From MPNO01 sp965205995 (GTDB lineage: Bacteria; Pseudomonadota; Alphaproteobacteria; MPNO01), in contig OZ242200.1 of the NCBI GenBank assembly GCA_965205995.1, positions 3,968,001 through 4,032,000 of the forward strand: DNA of 64,000 nucleotides. Reading direction: 5' to 3'. Below the pieces are notes generated by a model. It saw only the letters and a program-made list of their open reading frames with translations. It was not told the origin of the DNA and searched no databases. Shown here piece by piece: positions 8,538 through 17,707 of this stretch. A program made the position numbers and the translations under genes. The first letter of the stretch is position 1, and each line of letters opens with the position of its first letter.

Positions 8538-9953
8538 TCAGGCGCCGGCCTGCGCGGAAGCCGGGGCCGGGGTGGCCGGCAGGATCGCTTCGACGGCGGC
8601 GCCGAGCGCCAGCAGGACGCGGTCGCTGCCCGCCGGGCCGTCGAGTTCCATCCCCACCGGCAGGCCGTCGGCCGAGAGACCGGCGGGCAGGGTGATGCCG
8701 GGAATGCCGGCGACGCTCGACGGGCCGGTATTGCGGATGAAGGTGAGGAAGGTCGGCACCTGCTCGCCGTTCAGCGCGACCGTGTCGTCATGGCCGATCG
8801 GCGCGGCGGGCAGCGGCGTTGTCGGAAAGATCGCTGCGATCAGCCGGTTGGACCCGAAATACTCCGCATAGGCGGCTTGGAGCGCCGGGCGCGCCCGGCC
8901 CAGCGCCTCGCGGTAGACCGGCTCCGGGATAGCGCCTTCGGGCGTCGTCAGGCTTTGCAGCAGGCCCGCCACGTCAGGGCTGGCAGCGGCGGCCGCAAGG
9001 CCGGCGAAATCGAGCGGCAGGCCGCCTTCCGACAAATAGCGGTTCAGTTCGACCACGGTCTCGTAAAGCGCGATCGGGAAACCCGCCGCCTCATCGAGCC
9101 GCGGAATTTCGGGCATGTCCCCCTCGACCAGCACGGCGCCCGCCGCGGCCAGAGCGGCGAGCGCCGCCTCCGCCGCCTGCGCGGTCTCGGGATGCAGGGT
9201 CTCGTAAAAATGGCCACGCGGCACACCGATCCGGGCGCCTTTCAGGGACCGCTCCGGCAGGTCGTCCGGCACTCCGGCGATGACGCTGTCGAACAAAGCC
9301 AGGTCCTCGACCGAACGCGCGAGCGGCCCCGCGGTATCCCGCGTGTTGGAGATCGGCACAATGCCTGACTGGGGGTATCTTCCGGTCGTCGGACGAAATC
9401 CCGCCACGCCGCACAGCGCCGCCGGAATGCGCACCGAACCGCCGGTGTCGGTGCCCATCGCGACCGGCGCCATCCGGGCGCCCACGGCGGCGCCGGAGCC
9501 GCCGCTGCTGCCGCCCGGGATCCGCGCCGGGTCATAGGGGTTGCGCGCCGCACCGAAGGCGCCGTTGTTCGACGTGATGCCGAAGGCGAGCTCGTGCATG
9601 TTGAGCTTGCCCATGACATAGGCGCCCTCGTCGATGAGGCGCTGGACGACGGGTGCGTTGCGGGCCGGGCGGTGATCGCGCAGGCCCGGGGTGCCGCCGG
9701 TTGTCGGCATGTTGTCGGTGTCGAAATTGTCCTTCACCGGCACCGGCAGCCCGGCCAGGCGGCCGCCTTCCCCCGTCGCCGCGCGGGCCGCGGCGTCGAG
9801 CACCTGCCGGGGATCGAGATGGATGAAGGCGTTCAACCCGCTGGCACGCTCGCATCGCTCCAGCAGCTTTTCGGCGTATTCGCCGGCGGATATGCGCCCG
9901 CCGCCGATTTCGCGCAGCGCCTCGGACGCGGTCCAGTCTGCGGCAAGACTCAA
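8538..9953 (-). CDS. Amidase-signature family amidohydrolase
   Basis: Hydrolyses an amide or related bond with a Ser-cisSer-Lys triad. From a TTG start at 9953, preceded by GAAGGGAAG seven bases away, the protein has 471 residues, usual for the family. Expected catalytic residues are Lys74 in PVPVKDNF, Ser149 in IPGGSSGGSGAA and Ser173 in GTDTGGSVRIPAA. The frame is open 54 codons further upstream, but that part is low-complexity and lacks homology. The gene is 52 bases upstream of the amide-type binding protein and below a LuxR-type regulator, so it most likely processes what the transporter imports. The exact substrate is unknown. Confidence 0.9.
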   Translation of the reverse strand: MSLAADWTASEALREIGGGRISAGEYAEKLLERCERASGLNAFIHLDPRQVLDAAARAATGEGGRLAGLPVPVKDNFDTDNMPTTGGTPGLRDHRPARNAPVVQRLIDEGAYVMGKLNMHELAFGITSNNGAFGAARNPYDPARIPGGSSGGSGAAVGARMAPVAMGTDTGGSVRIPAALCGVAGFRPTTGRYPQSGIVPISNTRDTAGPLARSVEDLALFDSVIAGVPDDLPERSLKGARIGVPRGHFYETLHPETAQAAEAALAALAAAGAVLVEGDMPEIPRLDEAAGFPIALYETVVELNRYLSEGGLPLDFAGLAAAAASPDVAGLLQSLTTPEGAIPEPVYREALGRARPALQAAYAEYFGSNRLIAAIFPTTPLPAAPIGHDDTVALNGEQVPTFLTFIRNTGPSSVAGIPGITLPAGLSADGLPVGMELDGPAGSDRVLLALGAAVEAILPATPAPASAQAGA

Positions 9954-10133
9954 ATTTGCTTCCCTTCGTTGGGGCGGCCAGTCGCTACGCTTGCCGGATT
10001 TCGCCGCCGCGGGATCGACCGTGGTTGTCGGGTCCTGACATGTGCGAGCCTCCGGCGCGGTGTCGGGAACCTGGTATTCTGCCGGATTATCGCGCGGACG
10101 CCCAAGCATCGCCATCCTCGGAATTGAGGATTT

Positions 10134-10904
10134 TCAGTCGCCGTCCGCCACCGGCAAGGCGATCCGCCGTGCGAGCTGGGTTCGGTTCGAAACGCCGAGT
10201 TTCGCGAAAATGTGCTTGATGTGGGTTCTCACGGTGGCGACCGAAATTCCGCACGCCTGGGCGATCGCCCGGTCGGTTTCGCCGAGCGCGGCGGACAGCG
10301 CTATCTGCTTCTCGCGCGAAGTCAGCCCGGCCTCGCTCTCGATCCGCTCCATCAGCGTGCCGAGGGAAGCGCCGGACCCGCCTTCGCGGGCGAGCGCGCG
10401 GCGCATGGCATTGGTGAAGGCGGGGCCGATCGCATCCACGATCTCGACCTCCCTGCGGGAGAAATCCTGCTTGCCGCGGCCGCGCCAGATTCTCAGATCG
10501 CCGATATTCATGCCCGCGGAATACGCATAGTAGTTGATGCCGTAATGGAGGCCGTCGCGGGCGAGAAAGTCGTTGAAGAACTCGCTGCGCTCCAGCGCGG
10601 GGCGGGAAATCACCTCGTTCACCGAGGTGGTGCGCCGGCGGCGCTGAAGCTGAGGCGTGATCGGATCGCGGAACTGGTAATAGGCCTCGTATGCCGACAG
10701 ATTGTCGTCCGACATGTTGAGAGCCACGCGCCCGGCGAAGCTGCCCCGTTCTTCGCACCACACATAGGATGCCAGGTAATCGGCGTTCAAAAGATCCCGC
10801 AGCAGGGGGCAGAGGCTGAGGCGCAGGTCGCAGGTGCCATGGCCGGCGGAAAGCTCGCCCATGATGCGGAAGACGATATCCGACTCCCTGGAGGTCAGGT
10901 TCAT
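10134..10904 (-). CDS. LuxR-type transcriptional regulator
   Basis: A 256-residue protein with a C-terminal LuxR helix-turn-helix at about residues 190-250 (LTSREKQIALSAALGETDRAIAQ in part, then ISVATVRTHIKHIFAKLGVSNRTQLARR). The N-terminal 180 residues are an uncharacterised sensory region that lacks receiver-domain motifs and is not a clear autoinducer-binding domain. The start ATG follows a GGGGAG sequence. It is the first gene of the minus-strand run leading into the amidase and the ABC transporter, so it is the likely local regulator of that operon. A weak alternative is that it controls genes elsewhere. Confidence 0.82.
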   Translation of the reverse strand: MNLTSRESDIVFRIMGELSAGHGTCDLRLSLCPLLRDLLNADYLASYVWCEERGSFAGRVALNMSDDNLSAYEAYYQFRDPITPQLQRRRRTTSVNEVISRPALERSEFFNDFLARDGLHYGINYYAYSAGMNIGDLRIWRGRGKQDFSRREVEIVDAIGPAFTNAMRRALAREGGSGASLGTLMERIESEAGLTSREKQIALSAALGETDRAIAQACGISVATVRTHIKHIFAKLGVSNRTQLARRIALPVADGD

Positions 10905-10995
10905 CCTGCTGCTCCCCGGCGACAGAGGCTAGCGCGGGGGCTTTCGATACTCAACTCCGTCGTTGCAATCCGCAAGGCGAGCCGGGTCGGCGCGC

Positions 10996-11766
10996 TCAGG
11001 CGGAAGCGGCCGACAGCAGCAGGAACGTCGCGTTGTCCTGACCGGGACCGGCGGCGGCCCGCAACGCGGACATGAGGGCGTCGGCCGCCGCCGCCCCGCC
11101 GCCCTTGGCGGCGCGGAGCTCTTGCGCAATCTCTTCCTCGGAGAGGGTCTCCAGCCCGTCGCTGGCGATCAGCAGGCGATCGCCCGGTCGCAGCCGGCAG
11201 GGCCGGTACCCGCAATCGACCAGCTCCGCCGCCCTGCCGGTCACCGCCGAGCGCAACATGTTGCGTCGCCAGTCGCTCCGCGCTTCGTCCGGTGTCAGCT
11301 CCCCCTTTCGGACGAGCTGCGCCAGCAGCGGCGCCATCGAATGATCCGCATTCAATCGTGCGAGCGTTCCCGCGGTGAAGAGCCACATCGGAGAATCGCC
11401 CACGCTCAGCCAGTCGATGCCGCGCCCGTCATGGAGCGCGGCGACGACGGTGGTGCCCAGACCGCTGAGCCGGGGATCTTCGATCTCTTGATCGCGCAAT
11501 GCGGCGGTTGCAGCTTCCAGGCAGCTCCGGAGCCGGTCGCCGATCGTGCCGCTCGATATGGGAAATTCCCGGGTGAAGATTTCGACCGCGATACGGCTCG
11601 CCACCGCCCCGCCCGCCGCGCCACCCATCCCGTCGGCCAGCACCATCAGAAGCGCGGACGGCTCTCCGGTCCCCGCCAGGTCGATTTCCAGGGTTCCGAA
11701 CGCGTCTTCCTGATAGGGACGCGCGCCTTGCCATTGCCGGCAAGCCAGGGGCCATCGAGGGGTCAC
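10996..11766 (-). CDS. PP2C-family protein serine/threonine phosphatase
   Basis: A soluble 256-residue metal-dependent phosphatase domain. The motifs are in family order: ARPYQEDAFG near the start, VLADGMGGAAGG near residue 42 (metal-binding Asp), GLGTTVVAA, SVGDSPMWLF near 122, LLIASDGLETLS near 197 and GQDNATFLLL near the end. The start is a GTG with a good AGGAG at five bases. No partner kinase or FHA-domain gene lies beside it, so its target is unknown. It is separated by 91 bases from the LuxR gene and may be transcribed alone. Confidence 0.88.
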   Translation of the reverse strand: MTPRWPLACRQWQGARPYQEDAFGTLEIDLAGTGEPSALLMVLADGMGGAAGGAVASRIAVEIFTREFPISSGTIGDRLRSCLEAATAALRDQEIEDPRLSGLGTTVVAALHDGRGIDWLSVGDSPMWLFTAGTLARLNADHSMAPLLAQLVRKGELTPDEARSDWRRNMLRSAVTGRAAELVDCGYRPCRLRPGDRLLIASDGLETLSEEEIAQELRAAKGGGAAAADALMSALRAAAGPGQDNATFLLLSAASA

Positions 11767-11847
11767 GCAAGCTCCTGCCGTCGATCGTTGCGACGCAGGA
11801 GTCTTGGTTTATCCGCGGCGCCGTGACAATCCCGTTCGGTCTCGCAC

Positions 11848-13221
11848 TCACATCCCATCGATGACGGGCGCGGCGGCGGGCGGCTCGTGGAACACGAAAT
11901 CGAGCTCATCGAGATCGCCAGCGAAAGTTCTCTCTAGCCAGACGAAGCCGCCGCCGTGGCACGTCAGATCGATCGTCGCGGCTGTCGCATAGGTGGCGAT
12001 CTGCAGATCTCCGAACCCCGACAGCCCCTCGAATGCCGAGAGATCGATCCTGTCCTCGCCATCGGTGAAATCCGTGACCGTGTCGACGCCGCCATCGGGC
12101 CCGAAAACGAACATGTCCGCGTCGGCGCCGCCCTTGAGGAGATCGTCCCCATCGCCGCCGGTTAGCCGGTCGCTGCCGGTGTCGCCGTCGAGAAAATCGT
12201 CGCCCTCGCCGCCGATGAGCCAGTCGTTCCTGGCGCCGCCGTCGAGCTTGTCGTCTCCCTCGCCGCCATGGAGCCAATCGTCCCCGGTGCCGCCGTCGAG
12301 CAGGTCGTCGCCTTCGTCGCCGATCAGCCGGTCGTAACCTTCTCCGCCTACGAGGATGTCGTCGCCCTCCTCTCCGTATAATTCGTCGAAGCCCTTGCCG
12401 CCCTCGATCCGGTCGTCACCCTCGCCGCCCAAGACCCGGTCGTCGCCTCCGTTGGCGAAGACCCGGTTGCCGCCCGCGTTGTCCATCATGAACTCGGAAC
12501 CCTCGCCCCCCAGGAAGGGATCGGACGGCCGGTAAATCCTGGTGCCTCCGAAGGAGATGGATGTCGTCGTTCCGTCCGGCAGGGCGAAGTCCGACTCCGA
12601 GAGATCCGACGCGGCGATGCCCCTGATCTCGATCGAGCCGCCCAGCGCATCGTGGGTAATCCTGACCCCGCCCCCGTCGTCCATGTCGACGATGGCGAGA
12701 TCGGAGAACGCGATCGCCCGGGGCAGCAGACGGAGGTCGATCCTGTCGGCCCCGGCCTCGAAACGGGAAATGATGTCGTCGCCCGATTCCGCGATGTAGA
12801 CGAAGATATCCGCGCCGTCGCCGCCGAACATCAGATCGTCGCCCGCCCCGCCGACCAGGATGTCGTTTCCCTCGCCGCCCCGGAGCGTGTCGTTGCCTTC
12901 ATCGCCCCGCAAACGGTCGTTGCCGCCATCGCCGACGAGGAGGTCGTCGCCGGTGTCGCCGCGGAGAAAGTCGCGTTCCGCGCCGCCGGTGAGCACGTCG
13001 TCCCCGCTGCCGCCGCGCAAATGGTCGCGGCCGCCGCCGCCGCCCACGACATCGTCGCCCGAACCGCCGAGCACGACATCGCGTTCCGCGCCGCCGGTGA
13101 GGGTGTCACGGCCGGAACCGCCGGTGACGATGTCGCCGCCGCGCCCGGCATCGACCGTGTCGTGGTCCGAACCGCCGATCAGGATATCGGCCCGGTGCAT
13201 CGCTTCTCTCTGGTTGCCCAT
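11848..13221 (-). CDS. RTX calcium-binding repeat protein (paralogue 1)
   Basis: A 457-residue secreted-type protein built largely of GGxGxDxLx nonapeptides, which fold into calcium-filled beta rolls. Two repeat blocks (about residues 8-140 and 255-400) flank a non-repeat module that includes the stretch DRIDLRLLPRAIAF and IEIRGIAASDLSESDFALP. The tail reads LDELDFVFHEPPAAAPVIDGM, resembling a C-terminal type I secretion signal. The start at 13221 follows GGGAGGG at three bases. There is no signal peptide and no enzymatic domain, and no type I secretion genes are in the window. It is a paralogue of the next gene upstream. Confidence 0.88.
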   Translation of the reverse strand: MGNQREAMHRADILIGGSDHDTVDAGRGGDIVTGGSGRDTLTGGAERDVVLGGSGDDVVGGGGGRDHLRGGSGDDVLTGGAERDFLRGDTGDDLLVGDGGNDRLRGDEGNDTLRGGEGNDILVGGAGDDLMFGGDGADIFVYIAESGDDIISRFEAGADRIDLRLLPRAIAFSDLAIVDMDDGGGVRITHDALGGSIEIRGIAASDLSESDFALPDGTTTSISFGGTRIYRPSDPFLGGEGSEFMMDNAGGNRVFANGGDDRVLGGEGDDRIEGGKGFDELYGEEGDDILVGGEGYDRLIGDEGDDLLDGGTGDDWLHGGEGDDKLDGGARNDWLIGGEGDDFLDGDTGSDRLTGGDGDDLLKGGADADMFVFGPDGGVDTVTDFTDGEDRIDLSAFEGLSGFGDLQIATYATAATIDLTCHGGGFVWLERTFAGDLDELDFVFHEPPAAAPVIDGM

Positions 13222-13373
13222 CGTGCCCTCCCGCTGGCTCGTCCAGGTTCCCGTATTGGGGGTCATGTCGCACGGCGATGCATGCCGATACCGGTTTGCT
13301 CAACACTTAATAAGGTTGCGAGCGAGCCAGCGACACGAGGGCCGCTGACCCTTCCGCGCCGCCGATGGCGCGT

Positions 13374-14645
13374 CTACAGACTGTCGATCGGCGGTGCCTC
13401 GACGGCCGGCTCGTGGAATACGAAGTCCAGCGCATCGAGATCGTCCGCGGCGGTGTTCTCGAGCAGGATCGTGCCCCCGCCGTGGCCTCTGAGATCGATG
13501 ACCGCAGCGGTCCCGACGGTCCAGACCAGCAGATCGTCGACGCTCGAGACTCCCTCCAGGCCCGAGAGATCGATCAGATCCGCGCCATCGCCGAAATCGG
13601 CGATCGCGTCGTTGCCGTGATCCGGCCCGAACACGAACCTGTCGGCGCCGGCGCCGCCGGTGAGCCGGTCGTTCCCCTCGCCTCCGACGAGCACGTCGGC
13701 GTAGCCGCCGCCGCCGCCGGCGATCTGGTCGTCGCCTTCGCCGCCCAACAGCAGGTCGGGACCGTATCCACCGAATATGGTGTCGTTGCCCTCCTCCCCG
13801 TAGACGGAATCGGCGTATGATCCACCGTCGAGGTAGTCGTCGCCCTCGCCGCCGAAGACGCGGTCTTGTCTACCCATCCCGAGGATGCGGCCGTCGCCCT
13901 CACCGTCGATGAGGAGCTCGGCGGCACTCGACCCCTCGATCGTACCGGTCGCCACCTCGATCCAGGCGCCGCCGATCGTGATCCGGGTCGTCTCTCCATC
14001 CGGCATGGCGAAGTTGGACGCCGAAAGATCCGAGGCGGCGATCCCCCTGATCTCTATCGAGCCGCAAAGCGCCGGGTGGGTGATCCTGACCGCGCACCCG
14101 CCCGCGAGATCGACAATGGTGAGTTCGGAGTAGGCGATCGCTTCGGGCAGCAGGCGCAGGTCGATGACGTCCTTGTCCAGCTCGAATTCGTGGATGACGT
14201 CGTAGTCGGAACGCTCGAGGAACACGAAGTGATCCTTGCCGTTGCCGCCGATCATGCGGTCGTTGCCGGTTCCTCCGACGAGGAGGTCTTCACCGTCGCC
14301 GCCCTCGAGGAAATCATCGCCTTCGCCGCCGAAGAGACGATCCCAGCCCTGGTCGCCGACGATGTGATCGTTGCCGGTATCGCCGTAGAGGAAGTCGTCC
14401 CCGGCGCCTCCGGAGACGTAATCGTGGCCGCTGCCGCCACGAACGATGTCGCGGTCGTCTCCGCCCCTGACAACGTCATTCCCGGTCCCGCCGAGGACGT
14501 GATCGCGGCCGGCGCCTCCCTCAAGCGTGTCGTCGCCGCTCCCGCCCTCGATGGCGTCCGAGCCGGCGCCGCCGTCGAAGCTGTCGTCGGTCTCTCCGCC
14601 GACGAGGATGTCGTCGAACTCGCTCCTTTCGCGCGGATCGGCCAT
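13374..14645 (-). CDS. RTX calcium-binding repeat protein (paralogue 2)
   Basis: A 423-residue protein with the same layout as its neighbour: GGxGxDxLx repeat block, central module (VIDLRLLPEAIAYSELTIVDL, then IEIRGIAASDLSASNFAMP), second repeat block, and a tail LDALDFVFHEPAVEAPPIDSL. The start at 14645 has a strong AGGAGG six bases upstream; the longer in-frame start at 14735 has none. The 152-base gap to paralogue 1 suggests a tandem duplication followed by divergence. Cysteines in the central module (GGCAVRITHPALCG) are unusual for RTX proteins and are absent from paralogue 1. Function is unknown; surface layer or adhesion roles are possible. Confidence 0.88.
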   Translation of the reverse strand: MADPRERSEFDDILVGGETDDSFDGGAGSDAIEGGSGDDTLEGGAGRDHVLGGTGNDVVRGGDDRDIVRGGSGHDYVSGGAGDDFLYGDTGNDHIVGDQGWDRLFGGEGDDFLEGGDGEDLLVGGTGNDRMIGGNGKDHFVFLERSDYDVIHEFELDKDVIDLRLLPEAIAYSELTIVDLAGGCAVRITHPALCGSIEIRGIAASDLSASNFAMPDGETTRITIGGAWIEVATGTIEGSSAAELLIDGEGDGRILGMGRQDRVFGGEGDDYLDGGSYADSVYGEEGNDTIFGGYGPDLLLGGEGDDQIAGGGGGYADVLVGGEGNDRLTGGAGADRFVFGPDHGNDAIADFGDGADLIDLSGLEGVSSVDDLLVWTVGTAAVIDLRGHGGGTILLENTAADDLDALDFVFHEPAVEAPPIDSL

Positions 14646-14834
14646 CGCTTCCTCCTGTCGTCTGTTTTCCGTGCCTGATCTTGAGATCGGGCGGGACAGG
14701 GGAGATTGCCAATAGGTTTTTTCTGGATGTGCCATAAGCGGCGGCAGGGTGCGGCGGAGCGAAGATGGCCTATGCGAGGCGTCCGAGCAGCCCGGCGGCG
14801 AACGGTCCCGATGGCGTAACCCGGGGGCCGGCGA

Positions 14835-15734
14835 TCAGAAACCGTAGCGCAGGGAAAGGCGGAACCCGTGGGTCCTTGTCTCGACGCTGGTCGGGGCCGG
14901 GTTGAGTGTCGTCCCGGTACCGCGTTCGCGCCACTCTACCCGGCCGGAACCCTGGCCGGTGCCGACGGTGCCGAGATCCGAGTAGCGCCATGCCAGTTCG
15001 AGCGTCGACCGGCTGCCCATCGTCACCGCCAGCCCCGCCGTCACCGTCCAGGCCCGTCCGACCCGGCCTTCCCCCGGGACGATCGTTCCGCCCTTCGGGA
15101 AGGATATGCGCGCCTCTCCGGTCCTCATCCGCACGGCCCCGAGTCCTCCGCCGATGAACGGGCTGAGGGATCCGGTTTCGAACCCTCCGATCGCCGGGAG
15201 ATCGGCCAAGGGGGCGAGAAGCTCCGACAGCGGCGAGCGCTGTGCCGAACCCGGCCGCCGTCCTCCCGCGTCATCGACGTTCGCACGGCCTTCCAAGGCG
15301 AAGTCCGGACTGTACTCGGGAATACGCTCGATCCTCACCTCCGGCACGAGAGCGCTTCCGGTGTCCAGTTCGAACACCGGCGCGATCTCGAAGTCCCGCA
15401 GAGGACGGAGCGGCGAAGCTTCGTTTCCCGCCGCGCAATCGTATGAAGGGACCGGGGTGCTGCCCGAACAACTCCAGTCCGAAATTCCCGTCTGGGACGC
15501 GCGATCCAGCCCGGCCCCGCCCCGCACATAAAGGTCCTGGGCCGCGGCCTCGCCGGCCAGCGCGAGCGCCGCCACCGCGACCGCAGCCGACACCGTCGCC
15601 GATCGCCGCAAGCTCCGGACTGGCGGCGGGTGCGGCGGCGGGCTGGGCGCGTGGCCGGCGGGTGCCGTTCCGCCGTGTCCGCCGTGAACCGACGGAGCCA
15701 CCGCTAACCACGGGAAAGCAGTGCAGCGTCGCAT
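14835..15734 (-). CDS. Outer-membrane beta-barrel protein (OmpA-like/Omp25 barrel), start uncertain
   Basis: The C-terminal part is a small outer-membrane barrel: alternating strands such as LSPFIGGGLGAVRMRTG, TVTAGLAVTMGSRSTLELAWRYSDLG, and a final RLSLRYGF ending in Phe, the BAM recognition signature. A signal-peptide-like stretch (SAAVAVAALALAGEAAA then QDLYVRGGAGLD) lies about 60 residues after the ATG at 15734, much too far in for a normal signal. Either a TTG or GTG within the preceding RSLRRSATV stretch is the real start, or the N-terminus is disrupted. An ATG at 15965 with AGGAGG is also in frame. Confidence in the barrel is good and in the start is low. Confidence 0.75.
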   Translation of the reverse strand: MRRCTAFPWLAVAPSVHGGHGGTAPAGHAPSPPPHPPPVRSLRRSATVSAAVAVAALALAGEAAAQDLYVRGGAGLDRASQTGISDWSCSGSTPVPSYDCAAGNEASPLRPLRDFEIAPVFELDTGSALVPEVRIERIPEYSPDFALEGRANVDDAGGRRPGSAQRSPLSELLAPLADLPAIGGFETGSLSPFIGGGLGAVRMRTGEARISFPKGGTIVPGEGRVGRAWTVTAGLAVTMGSRSTLELAWRYSDLGTVGTGQGSGRVEWRERGTGTTLNPAPTSVETRTHGFRLSLRYGF

Positions 15735-16185
15735 GCCCCTATCTCGGGTCCGTTGGCCGTCAGCGCGGCAATCTATCCGCAGGAAACCGAATCGCCATGC
15801 CCTTGTCCTCGACGCCGGTATATCTATAGCCGAATTCGGCGCCGTTTGTCGCCCTATCGAACCGGTGGAGATCGGCGCGTCGGCCCGCGGCGCCCGCTTG
15901 AGTGCCAAGGGCCGACGTTGCGCACTGAACGACGCACTGAACGACACACCCCAACCGGGTAGCATCCATCTTCCTCCTATCGGGGAGCAAAATACAACAA
16001 TTTCAACGCAAGATGGTATCGCGTATAGGCCGTGAAGCGATCGTCTCGCGATCCGCCCGGGGACGCGGCAGGCCCGCACCGATGCAGCGTTCCCGACATG
16101 GATGCGCGACGGGATTGACGCCGGCCGGCCAAGTCGTTGATTTTGCGTGAACGACAGGGATCGAGACGCGACACCGGATCGAACC
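15735..16185. other. Gene-poor spacer between the barrel gene and soxB
   Basis: No convincing separate gene was found. The stretch must carry the divergent promoters for the barrel gene and the sox operon. A 12-base unit, gcactgaacgac, occurs twice in tandem near 15918-15941. An AGGAGG at about 15970-15980 (minus strand) precedes two overlapping ATGs, at 15969 and 15965, that open short frames of doubtful reality; the second is in frame with the barrel gene. Confidence 0.4.
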
Positions 16186-17436
16186 ATGGCCCGCTATTCG
16201 ATATTCGCCCTGGCCCGCAACGCGCTCGGCTATCACCGGGACTGGCCGCGGGCCTGGCGCAGCCCGGAGCCGCGCCGTTCCTACGATATTGTGATCGTCG
16301 GCGGCGGCGGCCATGGGCTGGCGACCGCCTACTACCTGGCCAGGGAGCATGGGCTCACCGACATCGCGGTTCTGGAGAAAGGCTGGCTCGGCGGCGGCAA
16401 TACGGGGCGCAACACCACGATTATCCGGTCCAACTATCTGTGGGACGAGAGCGCGCATCTCTACGAGAAGTCCCTGCAGCTCTATGAGGGGCTGAGCCGC
16501 GAGCTCAACTTCAACATCATGCTGAGCCAGCGCGGGGTGCTGAACCTGGCCCATAACGAGCATGACCTGAAGGAGCTGTCCCGGCGGGTCCGGGCGATAC
16601 GCCTGAACGGCATAGATTCGGAGATCCTCGACCCGCAAGGGGTGAAGGCCGAGGTGCCGATCATCGACATCTCGCCGACCCTGCGATACCCGATCCTTGG
16701 CGCATCCATCCAGAGACGGGGCGGCGTCGCCCGGCACGATGCGGTTGCCTGGGGCTTCGCCCGGGCGGCGGATGCGCGCGGCGTCGACATCATCCAGAAC
16801 TGCGAGGTGACCGGGATCGATGTCGCCAATGGCCGGGTCAGGGGTCTGGAGACATCGCGCGGCAGGATCGCGGCGAAGAAGATCGGCCTCGTCGCCGCCG
16901 GGCACTCGAGCGTTTTGGCGTCGATGGCGGGTATCCGGCTGCCGATCGAAAGCCACACCCTTCAAGCGATGGTGTCGGAGCCGATCAAGCCGGTCCTGCA
17001 CAGCGTCGTGATGTCGAACACCGTGCATGTCTATGTCAGCCAGTCCGACAAGGGCGAGCTGGTCATCGGCGCGGGGGTGGACGGCTACAACTCCTATGCG
17101 CAGCGCGGCAGCTTCCACATCGTGGAAGGCCAGATGGGCGCGCTGGTGGAATTGTTTCCCATATTTTCGCGGCTCGGCATGCTGCGCCAATGGGGCGGCA
17201 TCGTCGACGTCTGCCCGGACGCGAGCCCCATCGTCGGCAAGACGCCGGTCGACGGGCTGTATATCAACTGCGGCTGGGGCACCGGCGGTTTCAAGGCGAC
17301 GCCGGGGTCGGGCTGGGTTTTCGCCCACACCATCGCCGAGGACAGGCCGCATGCGCTGAACGCGCCCTTTGCGCTGGAGCGGTTCAACAGCGGCCTGCTG
17401 ATCGACGAGCATGGCGCCGCCGCGGTGGCGCATTGA
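16186..17436 (+). CDS. soxB: Heterotetrameric sarcosine oxidase, beta subunit
   Basis: SoxB holds the FAD and FMN site that oxidises sarcosine to glycine, passing the methyl group to tetrahydrofolate in the SoxA subunit. From the ATG at 16186 the protein is 416 residues, close to the usual family size, and begins MARYSIFALARNALGYHRDW, a typical SoxB N-terminus. A Rossmann GGGGHGLATAYYLA is near residue 40, GNTGRNTTIIRSNYLW near 75, and NCGWGTGGFKATPGSG near the end. A GTG 39 bases upstream is a weaker start. It is the first gene of a soxBDAG operon; creatinase downstream supplies sarcosine. Confidence 0.95.
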   Translation: MARYSIFALARNALGYHRDWPRAWRSPEPRRSYDIVIVGGGGHGLATAYYLAREHGLTDIAVLEKGWLGGGNTGRNTTIIRSNYLWDESAHLYEKSLQLYEGLSRELNFNIMLSQRGVLNLAHNEHDLKELSRRVRAIRLNGIDSEILDPQGVKAEVPIIDISPTLRYPILGASIQRRGGVARHDAVAWGFARAADARGVDIIQNCEVTGIDVANGRVRGLETSRGRIAAKKIGLVAAGHSSVLASMAGIRLPIESHTLQAMVSEPIKPVLHSVVMSNTVHVYVSQSDKGELVIGAGVDGYNSYAQRGSFHIVEGQMGALVELFPIFSRLGMLRQWGGIVDVCPDASPIVGKTPVDGLYINCGWGTGGFKATPGSGWVFAHTIAEDRPHALNAPFALERFNSGLLIDEHGAAAVAH

Positions 17437-17443
17437 GGGTGCG

Positions 17444-17707
17444 ATGCTTCTGATCCCCTGCCCCTGGTGCGGCGAGCGCGACGAAAGCGAGTTCACCTGC
17501 GGCGGAGAAGCGCATATCCGGCGCCCGCCCGACCCCGATGCGCTCGACGATGCGGCATGGGCGGACTACCTGTTCATGCGCGCCAATCCGAAGGGCAGAC
17601 ACCGTGAGCGCTGGTGCCACAGCCATGGCTGCGGCCGCTGGTTCAACGTGCAGCGAGACACGGTTACCCAAGAGATCGTTTCGGTCTACCGCATGGGCGA
17701 ATCGTGA
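17444..17707 (+). CDS. soxD: Sarcosine oxidase, delta subunit
   Basis: A small zinc-binding subunit of heterotetrameric sarcosine oxidase. The 87 residues begin MLLIPCPWCGERDESEF, with the CPxC metal-binding motif at Cys6 and Cys9, and later contain Cys-His pairs (RWCHSHGCGRWFNVQRDT) as in known SoxD. A GAGGG sequence precedes the ATG at 17444. It starts 7 bases after soxB stops and its TGA overlaps the GTG start of soxA. Confidence 0.95.
   Translation: MLLIPCPWCGERDESEFTCGGEAHIRRPPDPDALDDAAWADYLFMRANPKGRHRERWCHSHGCGRWFNVQRDTVTQEIVSVYRMGES

Noticed and set aside
12652..13620. Plus-strand frame antisense to the RTX genes, with regular Val/Ala repeats
   Set aside because: The regularity comes from the RTX nonapeptide DNA read backwards. 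It is also not a CRISPR array: units are not identical and there are no spacers.
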